A program made the position numbers and the translations under genes. A stretch of DNA of 6,582 nt from Nitrospira sp. (GTDB lineage: Bacteria; Nitrospirota; Nitrospiria; Nitrospirales; Nitrospiraceae): NCBI GenBank assembly GCA_015904075.1, contig JABMDH010000085.1, positions 1-6,582 on the forward strand, written 5' to 3'. This document shows, piece after piece, positions 5,697 to 6,582 of the stretch. A model generated the notes under the pieces. It had not been told where the DNA came from and did not search any database. It saw only the letters and a program-made list of their open reading frames with translations. Within the stretch, counting starts at the first letter, position 1; every line of letters starts with the position of its first letter.

Positions 5697-5717
5697 AATG
5701 ACGATCGGCGGTTGACG
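5697..5717 (+). repeat. Degenerate heptad trace in the spacer before the YqhA gene
   Basis: In the 107-bp spacer 5626-5732, the units AATGACG, ATCGGCG and GTTGACG follow each other in 7-bp register, resembling the NNTGACG arrays. Only two of the three keep the TGACG core. Nothing else convincing is seen in this spacer, and there is no clear terminator for either converging gene. Confidence 0.45.
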
Positions 5718-5732
5718 ACGTGTGTCCCCCAG

Positions 5733-6296
5733 TCAGTGCTTCTTATCCTTTTGCATGATCTTGTCGGTCCAGGCCAGCAGAATGGCAGAGGCAAGGAACG
5801 TCATGTGAATGAAAATCTTCCATTTGATGTGCTCGGGGTCTTCATGGGCCACGTCCACGAATGCTTTCAGCAGATGAATGCTGGAGATGCCGATGAGCGA
5901 GGCCGCGAGCTTAATCTTGATCGTGCCGGGATCAACGTGGGTCAGCCAGTCTGGCCGGTCCGGATGCTGGTCTAGGTCCAGCTTGCTGACGAACGTGGCA
6001 TAGCCGCCGATGATGACCATGGTCAGCAGATTGGCCACCATCGTGACGTCGATCAATCCTAAGACGCCCAGCATGAAGACGGTTTCATCCATCTTATTGA
6101 TGTGGAGCACCATCTCCCAGAGCTCGACTAAAAACTTATAGGCATAGAGCAGCTCCGCCACAATAAGGCCCCCATACAGCGGGGCTTGAATCCACCGGCT
6201 GGCGAATACTGCGTATTCGAAGGTCCGTTCGATGGCATTGCCGGATGGCTGTAAGACTTTGGAAGCGGGCATGGACGACGACGGATGTTCGGACAT
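5733..6296 (-). CDS. yqhA: YqhA / UPF0114 (TIGR00645) family integral membrane protein
   Basis: The product has 187 residues, a little longer than the roughly 165 of E. coli YqhA because of an extended polar N-terminus. After about 20 Ser/Pro-rich residues comes the family signature ERTFEYAVFASRWIQAPLYGGL (given in part: FASRWIQAPLYGGL, 31-44). Four membrane segments follow at about 38-62, 73-103, 128-148 and 158-178, with the conserved stretch GLIDVTMVANLLTMVIIGGY (80-99) in the second. The tail is basic (MQKDKKH). The family sits in the inner membrane and its function is unknown. The start at 6296 is chosen because AGGAGG lies 4 bp upstream and the family match begins soon after; the frame is open further upstream but without family similarity. 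It is convergent with the ATPase-fragment gene and has its own promoter. Confidence 0.88.
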   Translation of the reverse strand: MSEHPSSSMPASKVLQPSGNAIERTFEYAVFASRWIQAPLYGGLIVAELLYAYKFLVELWEMVLHINKMDETVFMLGVLGLIDVTMVANLLTMVIIGGYATFVSKLDLDQHPDRPDWLTHVDPGTIKIKLAASLIGISSIHLLKAFVDVAHEDPEHIKWKIFIHMTFLASAILLAWTDKIMQKDKKH

Positions 6297-6300
6297 GATT

Positions 6301-6306
6301 CCTCCT
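6301..6306 (-). promoter_or_regulatory. Ribosome binding site of the YqhA gene
   Basis: On the reverse strand AGGAGG is followed by AATC and the ATG at 6296. This perfect Shine-Dalgarno sequence decides the start against longer alternatives in the same frame. Confidence 0.8.
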
Positions 6307-6384
6307 GAACAGGATACGCAACTTGAGCGGATTGGTATGAACGTCTGTGCGGGGCATGACCCGTACCGGTGCACACCCGATCGT

Positions 6385-6413
6385 ATCCTAGTTCCTGCTC
6401 GCAGGACTGTCAA
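6385..6413 (-). promoter_or_regulatory. Sigma70-type promoter of the YqhA gene with palindrome in the spacer
   Basis: On the reverse strand a perfect -35 TTGACA (6408-6413) is separated by exactly 17 bp from TAGGAT (6385-6390, four of six matches to TATAAT). The spacer holds an inverted repeat TCCTGC-GA-GCAGGA (6393-6406), which could be an operator placed where a bound repressor would block RNA polymerase. Transcription would start near 6378, leaving a leader of about 80 bases before the ATG. Confidence 0.6.
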
Positions 6414-6436
6414 TTTGAAGAGAGCTTCGCAGCTGC

Positions 6437-6580
6437 CTATGCAGCCTGTGGTGCGATGTTCGTGGCGCCCGTTTGAAGGAGCGGGGTCGACTCGTGGGGA
6501 GTTCGCAGTTCCTGCACCAGGTCCGCAGCCCGTTTCCCGGATAGTTTGATCCGTTCGGCGCAGGCCCGCGCCGGGTCGTT
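6437..6580 (-). CDS. C-terminal end of an unrecognised protein, partial at the window edge
   Basis: On the reverse strand one frame is open from the window edge to a TAG at 6437-6439, giving 47 residues. They run NDPARACAERIKLSGKR, then AADLVQELRTPHESTPLLQ, and end GATNIAPQAA. Codon third positions are fairly GC-rich, as in the neighbouring genes, and the amphipathic helix-like composition looks protein-coding. The other two reverse frames give unlikely Arg/Pro/Ser-rich peptides. I do not recognise the family. A short stem GCTGC/GCAGC (6432-6445) overlaps the stop, and the YqhA promoter begins 24 bp further on. Confidence 0.45.
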   Translation of the reverse strand, partial: NDPARACAERIKLSGKRAADLVQELRTPHESTPLLQTGATNIAPQAA

Positions 6581-6582
6581 TG

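Noticed and set aside
6232..6549. Forward-strand open frame of 105 codons over the YqhA upstream region
   Set aside because: The composition is not protein-like. It overlaps the YqhA start, promoter and the reverse-strand partial gene, and has no ribosome binding site.

Overview
The window looks like chromosomal DNA of a moderately GC-rich Gram-negative bacterium. The coding style, the HerA-like ATPase, the DUF486 membrane protein and the YqhA-like protein would fit a Nitrospira-like (Nitrospirota) organism, but this assignment is tentative and rests on pattern recognition only. The first ~450 bases are visibly AT-richer and encode META domains of a Bacteroidota flavour, so that end is either horizontally acquired or a contig chimera.

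Layout, left to right. (1) 3-719: a 5'-truncated META-domain protein whose second domain decays into unrecognisable sequence. (2) 778-1268: a DUF486 small membrane protein gene split by an insertion of about 155 bp with imperfect terminal inverted repeats. (3) 1277-1744: a four-helix-bundle (23S rRNA intervening-sequence type) protein gene bracketed by two inverted arrays of exactly four heptanucleotides (CGTCANN on the left, NNTGACG on the right). (4) 1769-4264: a large HerA/FtsK-type P-loop ATPase. Its linker between the motor and the C-terminal module contains an in-frame 87-bp copy of the same paired-heptad structure (28 + 31 + 28 bp). (5) 4265-4412: a spacer with a different heptad array (GAGTTTC-like) and small palindromes. 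(6) 4413-4695: the N-terminal piece of a GAF-domain signalling gene, fused out of frame at 4696 to (7) a second, diverged copy of the ATPase C-terminal module (4699-5625), collinear with 3335-4264 at a constant offset of 1361 bp and without indels. (8) 5626-5732: a spacer with a degenerate heptad trace. (9) complement 5733-6296: a YqhA/UPF0114 membrane protein with a clear RBS and a strong sigma70-type promoter. (10) complement 6437-6580: the probable C-terminal end of another reverse-strand gene that runs off the window.

The main theme is genome plasticity rather than a metabolic operon. Heptad arrays occur at six places: around a four-helix-bundle gene, inside a coding region, and next to a truncated gene and partial duplication. 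The best candidate for something undescribed is the paired-heptad element itself. It appears once carrying the four-helix-bundle gene and once as a short gene-less version that kept the ATPase reading frame. The stand-alone second copy of the ATPase C-terminal module is the second point of interest.
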